From: CAZCQG01 sp964500775
Lineage (GTDB): Bacteria > Campylobacterota > Campylobacteria > Campylobacterales > CAZCQG01
Assembly: GCA_964500775.1 (NCBI GenBank)
Contig: CAZCQG010000023.1
Location: forward strand, 1-33,826
Length of the DNA: 33,826 nucleotides
Direction: 5' to 3'
The notes under the pieces were generated by a model that saw only the letters and a list, made by a program, of their open reading frames with translations, was not told the DNA's origin and searched no databases. The first letter of the stretch is position 1. Every line of letters begins with the position of its first letter. The position numbers were made by a program, and so were the translations under genes. Below are positions 1 to 8,217 of this stretch, in pieces.

Positions 1-1068
1 ACTCACTATAAAATCGCTCTTTTTAAGATCCTCTTGCGTACCGTTATACAACATATTTCCGCTTGTACTTGCAAAGGAATGAAGGAAGTTTTTATAACGC
101 AATGCGCTTTTGTTTATGAGTTTGTAGCCGTATTTTTCATGAAGTTTTTGGAGTATCAACGCTTCTTCGTTAGTGATATAGTCACTAAAAGCTATGGTGT
201 CTGCTTTTTTAAATGCTTGTAACGCTTTTTCAAAGGCTGCTTCGTCTATATTCGCATCCCGATTCTCGAAAGCAAACCCGAATCTCCCTGCGGTGCAGAG
301 TGCGTTAAACTCATTGACATTCGTAACGCGATAGATTTTTTTATCGTTTTGCTCTTTTGCGCCCGTATGCTTCACTTCATAAAAAAGGGCACATCCGCTA
401 CTGCAATGCGCACACGTGCTTGGAATCTTCTCCATCTCCCACGCATTTGCATTGTAATGAAAATCTTTTACACTAAGTGCTCCTACGGGACAGACCGAGA
501 CACATTCCCCGCATCCGCTGCATTCGTTAGCTTCGTTTCTCGTGATTTTGGACTTGTATCCGCCTGCGACTATTTTTAATGCTTCGTTTCCGACTATCTC
601 GTTGCAGGTATGGACGCACCGTTCACAAAGTATGCAAAGTGACTCATCATAGATAATATTTTTCCAACCCTCCATACCGCGAGGCTGCTCTTTCGCATAA
701 AACTCTTGAGAGCATACGTCAAATTCGGAGGTCTTGTTTTGGAGCAAGCATTCACCGCTTTTATCGCACACGCCACACTCCAATGGATGGTTGACGCCGT
801 ACATTTTCATAATATTTTGTCTGTATTCAAAAAGCGCTTTCGAATCGGTCTTGATTATCTGACCCTCTTGCGCTTCGCTTTGGCAACTAAGGGCAAATCC
901 GCTCACCCCTTCTATCTCTACCGCACAAAGTCTGCACGAAGATATGGGTTTTAGTTTCGGTAAATAGCAGAGGGTAGGAATATAGATGCCGTTTTTATTC
1001 GCGGCTTCTAATATCGTATCCCCTTTGTTTGCTTCAATTGCTTTTCCGTCAATTACTAACCGTATCAC
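1..1068 (-). CDS. nuoG: NADH-quinone oxidoreductase subunit G (NuoG), C-terminus missing
   Basis: Largest iron-sulfur subunit of the complex I peripheral arm, which carries electrons towards NuoB. Only the first 356 codons are here; the gene continues past the left edge. I read it from a GTG at 1068 preceded by AGGAGAG (1080-1074), 10 bp after the upstream stop. Visible in order: a [2Fe-2S] ferredoxin domain (C34, C45, C48, C62), the NuoG His/Cys cluster (H94, C98, C101, C107), two [4Fe-4S] ferredoxin motifs (C145/148/151/155 and C183/186/189/193), then the start of the molybdopterin-oxidoreductase-like domain with CAHCSSGC (C219, C222, C226). All cluster ligands in this part are intact. It is the last nuo gene visible; membrane subunits would be expected further left. 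Confidence 0.93.
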   Translation of the reverse strand, partial: MIRLVIDGKAIEANKGDTILEAANKNGIYIPTLCYLPKLKPISSCRLCAVEIEGVSGFALSCQSEAQEGQIIKTDSKALFEYRQNIMKMYGVNHPLECGVCDKSGECLLQNKTSEFDVCSQEFYAKEQPRGMEGWKNIIYDESLCILCERCVHTCNEIVGNEALKIVAGGYKSKITRNEANECSGCGECVSVCPVGALSVKDFHYNANAWEMEKIPSTCAHCSSGCALFYEVKHTGAKEQNDKKIYRVTNVNEFNALCTAGRFGFAFENRDANIDEAAFEKALQAFKKADTIAFSDYITNEEALILQKLHEKYGYKLINKSALRYKNFLHSFASTSGNMLYNGTQEDLKKSDFIVS

Positions 1069-1078
1069 CGCATCTCTC

Positions 1079-3079
1079 CTAGTGGGCTACCATAGCGATA
1101 TAGTAGCATCGCATACATCGCTCGGCTTCCCGTATCGCTTGGTCTCTATCAAAGCCGAAATTAACCTCTTGATTGTTGTCTTTTCGTATTTCTACGTCCA
1201 GTTTTTCACTCACTTCGCGACTAAGTCCGGGTGTCCAACCGCAAATTTTCTCTTTTTTATCGTAAACACGTAGTTTTCTTAGGTGATCTTCCATGATTTC
1301 GTTTGACGTCAAGGAGATTTTCCCCTCTTTGAGATAGCGGGACATCACCGATGCGGCACGTTTAGCTTGCCCTACTGCATTGACTATCGTCATAGGACCA
1401 TACTCGCAATCGCCCGCTGCGAAAATCTTTTCTCTATTGGTCATATAGGTTTTGCCGTCTGTTTTTATAGTGTTCCAGCTAGTAAGCTCTATCTCCCACT
1501 CTTTTGGCAAGTGCGAAAGGTCGGCATCTTGAGAGACGGCAGGGATGAGATAATCGCAATCGATATAGAAATCTCCCCCCTCCACTTGCGTCAACTGCGG
1601 CTTACCTCCGTCTTCCGGTTCTTTTAGCTCAAACGTATTTACTTTAAGCTGTTTGAGGACGTTATTTTCATCGATAATCTCTTCGACGGCAGTTTGAAAA
1701 AGGAACTCTACCCCCTCTTCTACCGCTTCGTGATACTCTTCGTACGAGGTGTTTTTAATGATAGTCGCCTCATCTCTTCGGTAAAGCATCACTACCCTTT
1801 TCGCACCCGCTCGGATAGAACAGCGCACGACATCCATCGAAGTAAATCCTCCACCGATACAGACGACGGTTTTCCCCGTGAGATCTACCCTCTCGCCGAT
1901 TCCGTATTTTTCAAAAAGGTTGATCTGATCCAAAAACGGCATTGCCGGCCAGTAGCCTTCCATATCGAGGCGCTCGTTTTTAGCGCGAATTTTTTTGGAG
2001 ATTCTCGTACCCGATGCGACAAGTATCGCGTCATATTCTTGCTCAAATCGACGCATCATATCGGCATCGACTTTGGTATTGACGATAAAATTCACCCCTA
2101 GGGATTTGACAAGATCGATGTCTTGATTGTATTTCTCGATAGGCATTCTATATTGAGGTACACCGATAGCTACTTCACCGCCGAGAACGGGCATCTCTTC
2201 GTAGACGTCGATGTCCACCCCTTCTAATGCCAAGTAATACGCTCCGGTGAGACCCGCAGGACCCGCACCGATAACTGCAACCTTTTTCCCGATTTTTTCA
2301 TTTTTAGGTTCATAGGGATGGAGCCATTGCAAACCAAACTCATCCTCATAATCCGCGCCCATTCTTTTGAGCTCCATTATCGAAACGGGCGTATCAAGAT
2401 TTGCGCGTCTACACTCGCTTTCGCACGGATGCGGGCATACTCTGCCGCAAGTATGTGCCAAAGGCATAGTCTTTCTCGTAGCACGCAAAGAATCTTCCAA
2501 TACGATGTCGCGCACCCCCTCGATATATGCAGGGATGTCCACGTGAGCGGGACATGCATCCATACAAGGGGCAGTCACTTTGGAGACATACGAGATAGTA
2601 TCGTTATGAAAATACTTGCTTGATTCCTTGTTGTTTATAAGTCGTAAAAACTCCTCTTCATAATGTTGCATTAAATCCAAAATCGGTTTCGGGACAGTTT
2701 TCCCTATTTCGCATTTAGACATATACACCATCGTGTTGCAGGCTGTTTTTAATTGCTCTAAGTCGCTTTTCTCTCCGTTGCCCGATGCGATTTTGTAGAG
2801 AATATCATAAAGCACTCTGCCGCCAAATCTTCCCGGAGCACATCTGCCGCATGCCTCGGAATAGACTTGGTATTGTTTGGCGTACTCACAGGCGAGCTTT
2901 ACGACGTCCACGTCGGTATCAAAGATCACCGCGCCGCTCCATCCTATAAATGCTTTTGAGTTTTCTCCTCCGTCATACGTGAAAGGAAACTTATACGAGC
3001 TTTGCTCATACTCGCCTTCTTCTTTCAAGCGATTATCGATAATCTGGTCTTTCCAACTAGAGAAAACGATTTTACTCAA
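1079..3079 (-). CDS. Hybrid complex I flavoprotein: NuoF-type Fe-S segment fused to a GltD-type FAD/NAD(P)H oxidoreductase
   Basis: Occupies the NuoF position between the short NuoE-like gene and nuoG. Residues about 40-130 resemble the C-terminal N3-cluster region of NuoF: ACGRCAPGR, then SKCEIG with 42 residues between the second and last Cys as in NuoF, but the third NuoF Cys is Gly. The rest is GltD-like: N-terminal cysteines CMDACP and CGRVCPHPCESEC, FAD motif GAGPAGL, second nucleotide-binding motif GGGFTSMD, an AAGD motif near the end, and a C-terminal CMRC. The NuoF flavin/NADH fold is absent. I infer that it delivers electrons from NAD(P)H to NuoG through the GltD module. Start: TTG at 3079 overlaps the upstream stop (TTGA) and has AGGA 7 nt before it; a longer TTG start at 3109 lacks such a site. 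Family assignment is firm, electron donor inferred. Confidence 0.85.
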   Translation of the reverse strand: MSKIVFSSWKDQIIDNRLKEEGEYEQSSYKFPFTYDGGENSKAFIGWSGAVIFDTDVDVVKLACEYAKQYQVYSEACGRCAPGRFGGRVLYDILYKIASGNGEKSDLEQLKTACNTMVYMSKCEIGKTVPKPILDLMQHYEEEFLRLINNKESSKYFHNDTISYVSKVTAPCMDACPAHVDIPAYIEGVRDIVLEDSLRATRKTMPLAHTCGRVCPHPCESECRRANLDTPVSIMELKRMGADYEDEFGLQWLHPYEPKNEKIGKKVAVIGAGPAGLTGAYYLALEGVDIDVYEEMPVLGGEVAIGVPQYRMPIEKYNQDIDLVKSLGVNFIVNTKVDADMMRRFEQEYDAILVASGTRISKKIRAKNERLDMEGYWPAMPFLDQINLFEKYGIGERVDLTGKTVVCIGGGFTSMDVVRCSIRAGAKRVVMLYRRDEATIIKNTSYEEYHEAVEEGVEFLFQTAVEEIIDENNVLKQLKVNTFELKEPEDGGKPQLTQVEGGDFYIDCDYLIPAVSQDADLSHLPKEWEIELTSWNTIKTDGKTYMTNREKIFAAGDCEYGPMTIVNAVGQAKRAASVMSRYLKEGKISLTSNEIMEDHLRKLRVYDKKEKICGWTPGLSREVSEKLDVEIRKDNNQEVNFGFDRDQAIREAERCMRCYYIAMVAH

Positions 3080-3309
3080 GCAGCTTTCCTTTTGACTACG
3101 ATAGTCCAATCGACTTCGTTAAATTTCAAAGAGTTCATAAGTTCGTGTCCGGCTTCTTTTATGTAGTCGGCACTTTTTTGCACGGAAGAAAAATCGCCTA
3201 TTTCAAAGAGGAAGATTCCTACCTCATTCGGTTTTATCTCTTTATCGAGTATCTCGCCCATCCTTCCGTAGAAGTCGCCTTTTAAATGTCTAAGGTCGTA
3301 TCTTTTCAT
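3076..3309 (-). CDS. nuoE: Short NuoE-like complex I subunit (Campylobacter type)
   Basis: A 77-residue protein between nuoD and the hybrid flavoprotein gene. It resembles the small protein annotated as NuoE in Campylobacter and relatives, which is far shorter than true NuoE (about 160 residues) and lacks its [2Fe-2S] cysteines; I see no cysteine in this copy at all. Its role in complex I is not settled. Start: the ATG at 3309 (protein MKRYDLRHLKG) follows AGGGGAG closely, 10 bp after the nuoD stop; a further upstream in-frame start at 3330 would overlap nuoD and is unlikely. Its stop TGA overlaps the TTG start of the next gene, suggesting translational coupling. Confidence 0.8.
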   Translation of the reverse strand: MKRYDLRHLKGDFYGRMGEILDKEIKPNEVGIFLFEIGDFSSVQKSADYIKEAGHELMNSLKFNEVDWTIVVKRKAA

Positions 3310-3319
3310 ATCTCTCCCC

Positions 3320-4546
3320 TTACCTATCAACTTCGCCGAAAACTATGTTTGTCGAGCCTATAATAGTAACCACGTCGGCCAAATAGTGTCCCGGCAACAG
3401 GTCTTGTAATAGTCCCGTATGGAAAAAGCTCGGAGCTTTTGCTTTGACCCTGTATGGATACGGGTCGCCTTCGCTTCGTATGAAGAATCCAAGCTCCCCT
3501 TTGGGAGATTCGGTCGGTGCGTATACTTCGCCTACAGGCGGACGCATCCCTTGGGTCACGAGGACGAAATGCTGCATCAAAGAGTAATTCTGCGTCATCA
3601 TCTCCTCTTTTGGAGCGGAGATATATTTTGGCGCATGCGCCATTATTTGCGTATCGGTCTTGGGATACATATCGACTAGCTGGTGCAGTATCTTTGCACT
3701 TTGGCGCATCTCCTGCATATAGAGGATATATCTGCCGTAGCTATCGTTTGTCTCGCTTACGGGAACTTCAAAATCAAGTTCGCCGTAGAGCTCGTAGGGC
3801 TCTTCTTTTCTAATGTCGTATTTTATCCCCGATCCTCGGAGCATAATCCCGCCGCATCCCCAACTCTTTGCCATCTCGGGAGTAAGAACACCGACGTTTT
3901 CTAAACGCATTTTCCAAATTCTGTTTTCGTTGAGGAGTCCTTCGTATATAGCGATATTTTCAGGCAGGTCGTTTAAGAACTTCGTCAATTTCATAAGCCA
4001 ACCCTGCGGAAGGTCAAGCGGCACGCCGCCGATTCTGATGGCAGAGTGGGTAAGTCTCGCACCGCAATAGTCTTCCATCAAATCCATAGCAAACTCACGC
4101 TCCCTAAACGCGTACAAAAATACCGACATTGCACCGACATCCAAAGCATGGGTGGCAAGGAAGAAAAGGTGGGATATGATTCTATTAAGCTCTAAAAGCA
4201 TCGTCCGAATCACTTGCGCGCGTCTTGGAACTTCTACGTCTATAAGGCGCTCAACGGCTAAAGCGAACGCATAATTGTTCGCCGATGCCGCAATATAATC
4301 CATCCTGTCAGTGGTAGGAATGAACTCGTTGTAGATCATATTTTCCGCCATCTTCTCCATCCCTCTATGGAGATAGCCGATGTCGGGAAGCGCTTTTGTC
4401 ACTTTTTCGCCGTCAAGCTCTAAAATAAGTCGCAACTGTCCGTGAGCGGAGGGGTGTTGCGGACCGAAGTTCACTATCATTTTGTTATCGTCTCGCTCAA
4501 AAACGAGGTTTTCATAGAAAGGTCGTAATCTGTTAACTTGTTGCAT
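3320..4546 (-). CDS. nuoD: NADH-quinone oxidoreductase subunit D (NuoD)
   Basis: The 49-kDa subunit of complex I, which with NuoB forms the quinone-reduction site. At 408 residues it has the usual family length for an unfused NuoD. The hallmark NFGPQHPSAHG lies at about residues 26-36 and GYLHRGMEK about 30 residues later. The C-terminal DVVTIIGSTNIVFGEVDR is the typical end, where the conserved Asp and Arg close the quinone site. It sits 3 bp after nuoC and 10 bp before the short nuoE, in the standard nuoC-nuoD order with separate genes, unlike the fused nuoCD of enterobacteria. Confidence 0.96.
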   Translation of the reverse strand: MQQVNRLRPFYENLVFERDDNKMIVNFGPQHPSAHGQLRLILELDGEKVTKALPDIGYLHRGMEKMAENMIYNEFIPTTDRMDYIAASANNYAFALAVERLIDVEVPRRAQVIRTMLLELNRIISHLFFLATHALDVGAMSVFLYAFREREFAMDLMEDYCGARLTHSAIRIGGVPLDLPQGWLMKLTKFLNDLPENIAIYEGLLNENRIWKMRLENVGVLTPEMAKSWGCGGIMLRGSGIKYDIRKEEPYELYGELDFEVPVSETNDSYGRYILYMQEMRQSAKILHQLVDMYPKTDTQIMAHAPKYISAPKEEMMTQNYSLMQHFVLVTQGMRPPVGEVYAPTESPKGELGFFIRSEGDPYPYRVKAKAPSFFHTGLLQDLLPGHYLADVVTIIGSTNIVFGEVDR

Positions 4547-4549
4547 CTC

Positions 4550-5347
4550 TTACCTTCTCTCTTCTAACTGTTTTTGATTCTCGGTGTTGAGCTTATCTAT
4601 AAGAATCACACCGCCCTCTTCTTGATACATAATCTCACTCTTGCTCTCTTTCGGAGCTTCGCCGTATCTCACTTCGTGTCCCAGTCTTGCGAAATTCATC
4701 GTATCTCTCGCATCGACCATTGCCGCATCTCTATTTTCGGGACCTACGATAGCTCTATACTCTTTACCGAAGATCTTGTCAATCTCATACCATTGTGCAA
4801 ACTCATCTCCTTGCAGTGGATAAGATTTAAGGAGCGGATGCCCTTCCCAGTCGTCAGGCATTAAGATTCGTTTCAAATACGGATGGTTATTGACCTTGAT
4901 ACCGAACATATCATACATCTCACGCTCGGCAAAGTCTGCACATCGAAAATGGCTATTGACGCTCTCTATGCTTTTCCCCTCTTCCAAAAAACATTTCACG
5001 CGCATTCTTTTTGCGGCAGTTAAATTGAGCATTTGATAAAACACTTCAAAACCGCCTCTTTGGGCGAGGAAGTCCATAGCCGACATTTCGGAGAGTATGT
5101 CGTATCCGAGTTCTTTTTTTGCAAAACCGATGACATCTTTATTGTGCTTTGCTTCGATTATTACAACGAGCTGCCCTATTTCTATATAAGATTCCAAAAC
5201 GGTAAATCGTTCGGAAAGTTTTTTCACGTCGTTAGCAAACACCTCGCTCTCTTCCGCATTTCCTCTCGGGACTTTTGGAGCGACGTAGAATCTATCGGTA
5301 TAGTACGATTTTTTTTGTACGTTATCTTTAGGTTGGTATTTTCTCAT
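4550..5347 (-). CDS. nuoC: NADH-quinone oxidoreductase subunit C (NuoC)
   Basis: The 30-kDa subunit of the complex I peripheral arm, with no cofactor of its own; it holds NuoB and NuoD together. The signature is visible in the second half: AEREMYDMFGIKVNNHP, RRIL-like KRILMPDDWEGHPLLKSYPL, matching the family pattern of ERE.YD.FGI followed by the GHP.L.K motif. At 265 residues it is longer than many NuoC proteins, owing to a charged N-terminal extension of about 40 residues and a C-terminal tail rich in Glu, Lys and Gln. The start ATG overlaps the nuoB stop by one base (TAATG), so translation is probably coupled. Confidence 0.95.
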   Translation of the reverse strand: MRKYQPKDNVQKKSYYTDRFYVAPKVPRGNAEESEVFANDVKKLSERFTVLESYIEIGQLVVIIEAKHNKDVIGFAKKELGYDILSEMSAMDFLAQRGGFEVFYQMLNLTAAKRMRVKCFLEEGKSIESVNSHFRCADFAEREMYDMFGIKVNNHPYLKRILMPDDWEGHPLLKSYPLQGDEFAQWYEIDKIFGKEYRAIVGPENRDAAMVDARDTMNFARLGHEVRYGEAPKESKSEIMYQEEGGVILIDKLNTENQKQLEERR

Positions 5348-5856
5348 TACACGAGCCTTTTAGCGGGGAGCTTTTTAGAAGCTTTTTCCCGTCGTATTTT
5401 TTGCTGCAAAAGCATAACCGCATACTGGAGCGTTTCGGGTCTCGGCGCACATCCCGGGAGATATATATCTACGGGGATGACCCTGTCGCACCCTTGCACG
5501 GTCGCATAGGTGTTGAACATCCCGCCGGTATTCGCACAGCTCCCCATAGAGATGACCCATTTAGGTTCGGTCATCTGATCATAAAGTCGTCTGATAAATT
5601 CCGCATGCTTTTTCGTGAGCGTTCCTGCCACCACCATTACGTCCGCTTGTCTCGGAGAAGCTCTAAAGATCGTCCCGAATCTATCAAAATCGTATCTACT
5701 CGCGCCGCTCGCCATCATCTCGATAGCGCAACACGCAAGTCCGTAAGTCAGCGCCCATAAAGAGTTGCTTCTTCCCCAGTTGATAAGGTGATCGACCGTA
5801 GTAAGCACTACGGGCAAGCCCCCGCTTTTTAAATAGTTTACTTGATGTTGTGCCAC
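5347..5856 (-). CDS. nuoB: NADH-quinone oxidoreductase subunit B (NuoB)
   Basis: Complex I subunit that carries cluster N2, the last iron-sulfur centre before quinone. The four N2 ligand cysteines are present: the tandem pair in GLACCAIEMMASG, GSCANTGGMF and LPGCAPRPE. The usual CCGIE is CCAIE here, and an extra Cys lies in TVQGCDRV. Start chosen: GTG at 5856, giving an N-terminus beginning AQHQVNYLKSGG like relatives, with AGGAG about 7 nt upstream. A longer GTG start at 5877 is possible but would place the ribosome site inside the gene. The gene overlaps the end of nuoA by 19 bp. Length is 169 residues, normal for the family. Confidence 0.95.
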   Translation of the reverse strand: MAQHQVNYLKSGGLPVVLTTVDHLINWGRSNSLWALTYGLACCAIEMMASGASRYDFDRFGTIFRASPRQADVMVVAGTLTKKHAEFIRRLYDQMTEPKWVISMGSCANTGGMFNTYATVQGCDRVIPVDIYLPGCAPRPETLQYAVMLLQQKIRREKASKKLPAKRLV

Positions 5857-6227
5857 TCTAACGCTCCTTTTTTCCACGCATAAATAAATCCGATCGCCAA
5901 TAACAAGATAAATAGTATCATCTCGACAAAACCGAACATACCGAGCGGTTTAAAATCCACCGCCCACGGAAACATAAAAATGATCTCTACGTCAAACAAA
6001 ATAAACAAAAGGGCAATCAAATAAAATTGCGCCGAGATTTTGTTTGGCTGCTTCGTAACCTCGGGTCCACACTCATAGATTGTGAGTTTAAGCTTTTCGG
6101 TATCGAGTCTCGCTAGCTTTCTAGATACGAAACGGGCAGCAAACGTGGTCGCGGTAAAAGCTATCGCGGTAAAGACAAAAAGGACGAAAACCCCGAAATA
6201 CGGGTGAGCAAAATCCATATGCGTCAT
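5838..6227 (-). CDS. nuoA: NADH-quinone oxidoreductase subunit A (NuoA)
   Basis: Small membrane subunit of complex I and first gene of the nuo operon. Three hydrophobic helices are visible: about residues 8-30, 62-82 and 92-115. The family signature between helices 1 and 2, YECGPEVTKQ followed by IYLIALLFILFDVEIIFMFPWA-type sequence, is clear (here FYLIALLFILFDVE). Start: ATG at 6227 has AGGAG (6238-6234) six bases upstream; a TTG at 6230 is in frame but worse placed. Length 129 residues is typical. The upstream 237 bp (6228-6464) hold the likely nuo promoter. Confidence 0.95.
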   Translation of the reverse strand: MTHMDFAHPYFGVFVLFVFTAIAFTATTFAARFVSRKLARLDTEKLKLTIYECGPEVTKQPNKISAQFYLIALLFILFDVEIIFMFPWAVDFKPLGMFGFVEMILFILLLAIGFIYAWKKGALEWHNIK

Positions 6228-6317
6228 CAACTACTCCTAAGAAATTTGACATCGTCTACAACTACGTGAGTTATCACGAGAAATTATCCACAAATAATTT
6301 GAATTTGTAATAAAACT

Positions 6318-6366
6318 ATTATAAAAAGTAATAATTTATCGAAATATATTCGGTCTTAGAACTATA
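6318..6366 (-). promoter_or_regulatory. Candidate nuo operon promoter region
   Basis: In the 237-bp gap upstream of nuoA, two minus-strand -10-like hexamers occur: TATAAT at 6323-6318 and TATAGT at 6366-6361, in very A/T-rich DNA with T-runs upstream. Campylobacterota sigma-70 promoters usually lack a clear -35 box, and none is seen here. Both lie far enough from the nuoA ATG (6227) to leave a leader of roughly 80-130 nt. Which one is used cannot be told from the sequence. Confidence 0.4.
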
Positions 6367-6425
6367 ATGAAATAAAATTAAACGAGGTTTTAGATTACTT
6401 TTTTACACATTGAAGATTTGTAGTT

Positions 6426-6452
6426 TGTTACGAGATGTTACAAGAGTATTAC
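6426..6452. promoter_or_regulatory. Three helically phased hexamers (TGTTAC, TGTTAC, TATTAC)
   Basis: On the plus strand, TGTTAC at 6426-6431, TGTTAC at 6436-6441 and TATTAC at 6447-6452 repeat at 10- and 11-bp steps, about one helical turn apart. They lie just beyond the end of the ATPase gene and 60-130 bp upstream of the candidate nuo -10 boxes, a usual place for an activator site. The regulator is unknown. Confidence 0.35.
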
Positions 6453-6464
6453 AACGAATCAAGA

Positions 6465-8207
6465 TTAGGCTATAAAGCCCATCTGATTCTGCTTGTCAAA
6501 GTTACCTGAAAGCTCATTTGCTATCTCTGTGTAGAAATCATCCATCGTGAAGAGCGGGTTGTCTTTAATAGCCACTTTCATCGCCGTATTTTTTAAAATA
6601 ATATTAATTTGCCCGCCGGTGAGTTCTCTTTTACCTAGCTCTTCTATGCTAAATCCTTTTTCGTATTTAGCGTTTTTAGGAAGCATTTTTTCCCACAACT
6701 GTACCCGCTGTTTGAAATCGGGTTTTTTAAACTCAATCTTGTAGTTAAAACGTCTAGAAAATGCGGTGTCTATGCTATCAAGCAAGTTGGTCGTAGCGAT
6801 GAGCACTCCGTCAAATCGCTCTATCTGCTCTAAAAATATATTTTGCATTTGGTTGTGCATCTTATCGGCACTCCCTGCCACCAACGTACTTCTGCTACTT
6901 AGAAACTGATCGGCTTCATTTAAAAGCAAGATGGGCTCGGTTTTTGCCTTGACGCTCAAATCCTTGTACGTATCAAAAATCTTTCGGACGTTTTTCTCGC
7001 TCTCGCCTACATACATCGAAAGAATCTTCGAACAATCAAAGCTAAGCACTTGTTTTTTTAAAGACTTCGCCAAAGAGAGTGCCGTCATCGTCTTTCCCGT
7101 GCCCGGAGGTCCGTAAAAAATAATACGCGCGTCAATCCCTTTTTTCTTGTCTTTGATTCCCCACTCTTTTAAGAGGTTGTAGACTTTGGTGTCGACCTGT
7201 TTTAAAAGCGTATCCAGCGTCTCTTTTGTTTTAGCGTGCAATATCACGTCTTCTAGCGAAGTCTTCGGTTCGACAAACTCGAATATATCTTGATCTTTTA
7301 TTAGCATGTCGAGTTTGATTTTTTTCCTTTTTTTCTTTGCTTTTTGCGGATGCATAATCTTTTGCATCACGTGTTCGGGGATAAAAAAGCTTCTGCTTAT
7401 CCCGCCGAAAGGATTGAGCATCTCGTCATAGTCGATAAGTCCGTTTTGAATAAGTTTGGCATTCTCTTCAAGCAAGACCCTATTTTTTATCCTATCAAAC
7501 TCATCAAAGCTCACCAAATCTATCAAGGCATTCATATCGCGGAGATTGTCGTCGCTGCCGGAGTACTCCTCTTTTAAAAGCGCCAAAAAGATGATCGATT
7601 CTTTCTCTTCTAGCTCATTTTCGGCAAAAAATGCTTCGAGTTCTATTTCGTTTTTACTAATCTCAATCCGCTCTTTTATCCTGCTCTCCAACATCTTGAG
7701 CTTGTACTTTATCCGATTGAGATTCGGAGAGTTTTGATTGTAATTGTGCTTTATCGAGACGAGTTTTTGCAAAAGTTCGATTCTGAAAAATTGATCTTTG
7801 AGATACTCCAAGTGATCTTCGTAGGGCGTAATATCGGGAAGTTCTAGATTGAGCTCACCATCCTCCAAGAGTTTTAAAAACGTCGTAGAAAGCGAGATGG
7901 AACTATTTAAAAACTCAAGATTCGACACATCGCTTATTTTAAAATGGACGAAGCTGTTTTGGATAATCCATCCAAGCTCCAAGAGATTACGAATACAAAC
8001 AAGCTTCTCTAGATACTTATAATTTTGTCCGCCGAATAACGTAGACAATAGGTCTAGCACCGTTAAGTCCTCATTTCCCGCTAGAAGCTCTTTGGCAAGA
8101 TGTCTTAAGATTATTGCCTCGTCTTTTGTGCATTTGAGATGGTTGTAGACCTTTGTCTTTTGGAGGTCGCTTGCCTCGATAAACTCTATGAAATGTTGTA
8201 AATTCAG
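6465..8207 (-). CDS. AAA-family ATPase, probably started at a CTG codon
   Basis: An AAA+ ATPase with a long helical N-terminal region of unknown function and a C-terminal ATPase module. Walker A is GPPGTGKT (genome about 7111-7088) and Walker B is ILLLNEAD, with Asn in place of the usual first Asp; an FSRRFN-like arginine segment follows. The substrate is unknown; the C-terminal module looks like those of remodelling AAA proteins. The first ordinary start is GTG at 8060 (531 residues, AGGA 7 nt upstream), but the same frame is open and protein-like for 49 more codons. Just after the sapC-like stop it has AAGGA, 7 nt, then CTG at 8207. No ATG, GTG or TTG exists in that extension. I therefore propose CTG (580 residues). 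ATPase call firm, start moderately likely. Confidence 0.8.
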   Translation of the reverse strand: MNLQHFIEFIEASDLQKTKVYNHLKCTKDEAIILRHLAKELLAGNEDLTVLDLLSTLFGGQNYKYLEKLVCIRNLLELGWIIQNSFVHFKISDVSNLEFLNSSISLSTTFLKLLEDGELNLELPDITPYEDHLEYLKDQFFRIELLQKLVSIKHNYNQNSPNLNRIKYKLKMLESRIKERIEISKNEIELEAFFAENELEEKESIIFLALLKEEYSGSDDNLRDMNALIDLVSFDEFDRIKNRVLLEENAKLIQNGLIDYDEMLNPFGGISRSFFIPEHVMQKIMHPQKAKKKRKKIKLDMLIKDQDIFEFVEPKTSLEDVILHAKTKETLDTLLKQVDTKVYNLLKEWGIKDKKKGIDARIIFYGPPGTGKTMTALSLAKSLKKQVLSFDCSKILSMYVGESEKNVRKIFDTYKDLSVKAKTEPILLLNEADQFLSSRSTLVAGSADKMHNQMQNIFLEQIERFDGVLIATTNLLDSIDTAFSRRFNYKIEFKKPDFKQRVQLWEKMLPKNAKYEKGFSIEELGKRELTGGQINIILKNTAMKVAIKDNPLFTMDDFYTEIANELSGNFDKQNQMGFIA

Positions 8208-8217
8208 TGTGAAATCC

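Noticed and set aside
3080..3109. Ten extra N-terminal residues of the hybrid flavoprotein from TTG 3109
   Set aside because: No ribosome site before it; TTG 3079 overlaps the upstream stop and has AGGA at the right distance.
1..6200. Many open frames on the plus strand opposite the nuo genes
   Set aside because: They lack ribosome sites and protein-like composition; the minus-strand nuo genes explain this DNA.
6284..6292. TTATCCACA, an exact E. coli DnaA box, upstream of nuoA
   Set aside because: Single copy, no cluster of boxes, no dnaA/dnaN nearby; one match is expected by chance in tens of kilobases of A/T-rich DNA.
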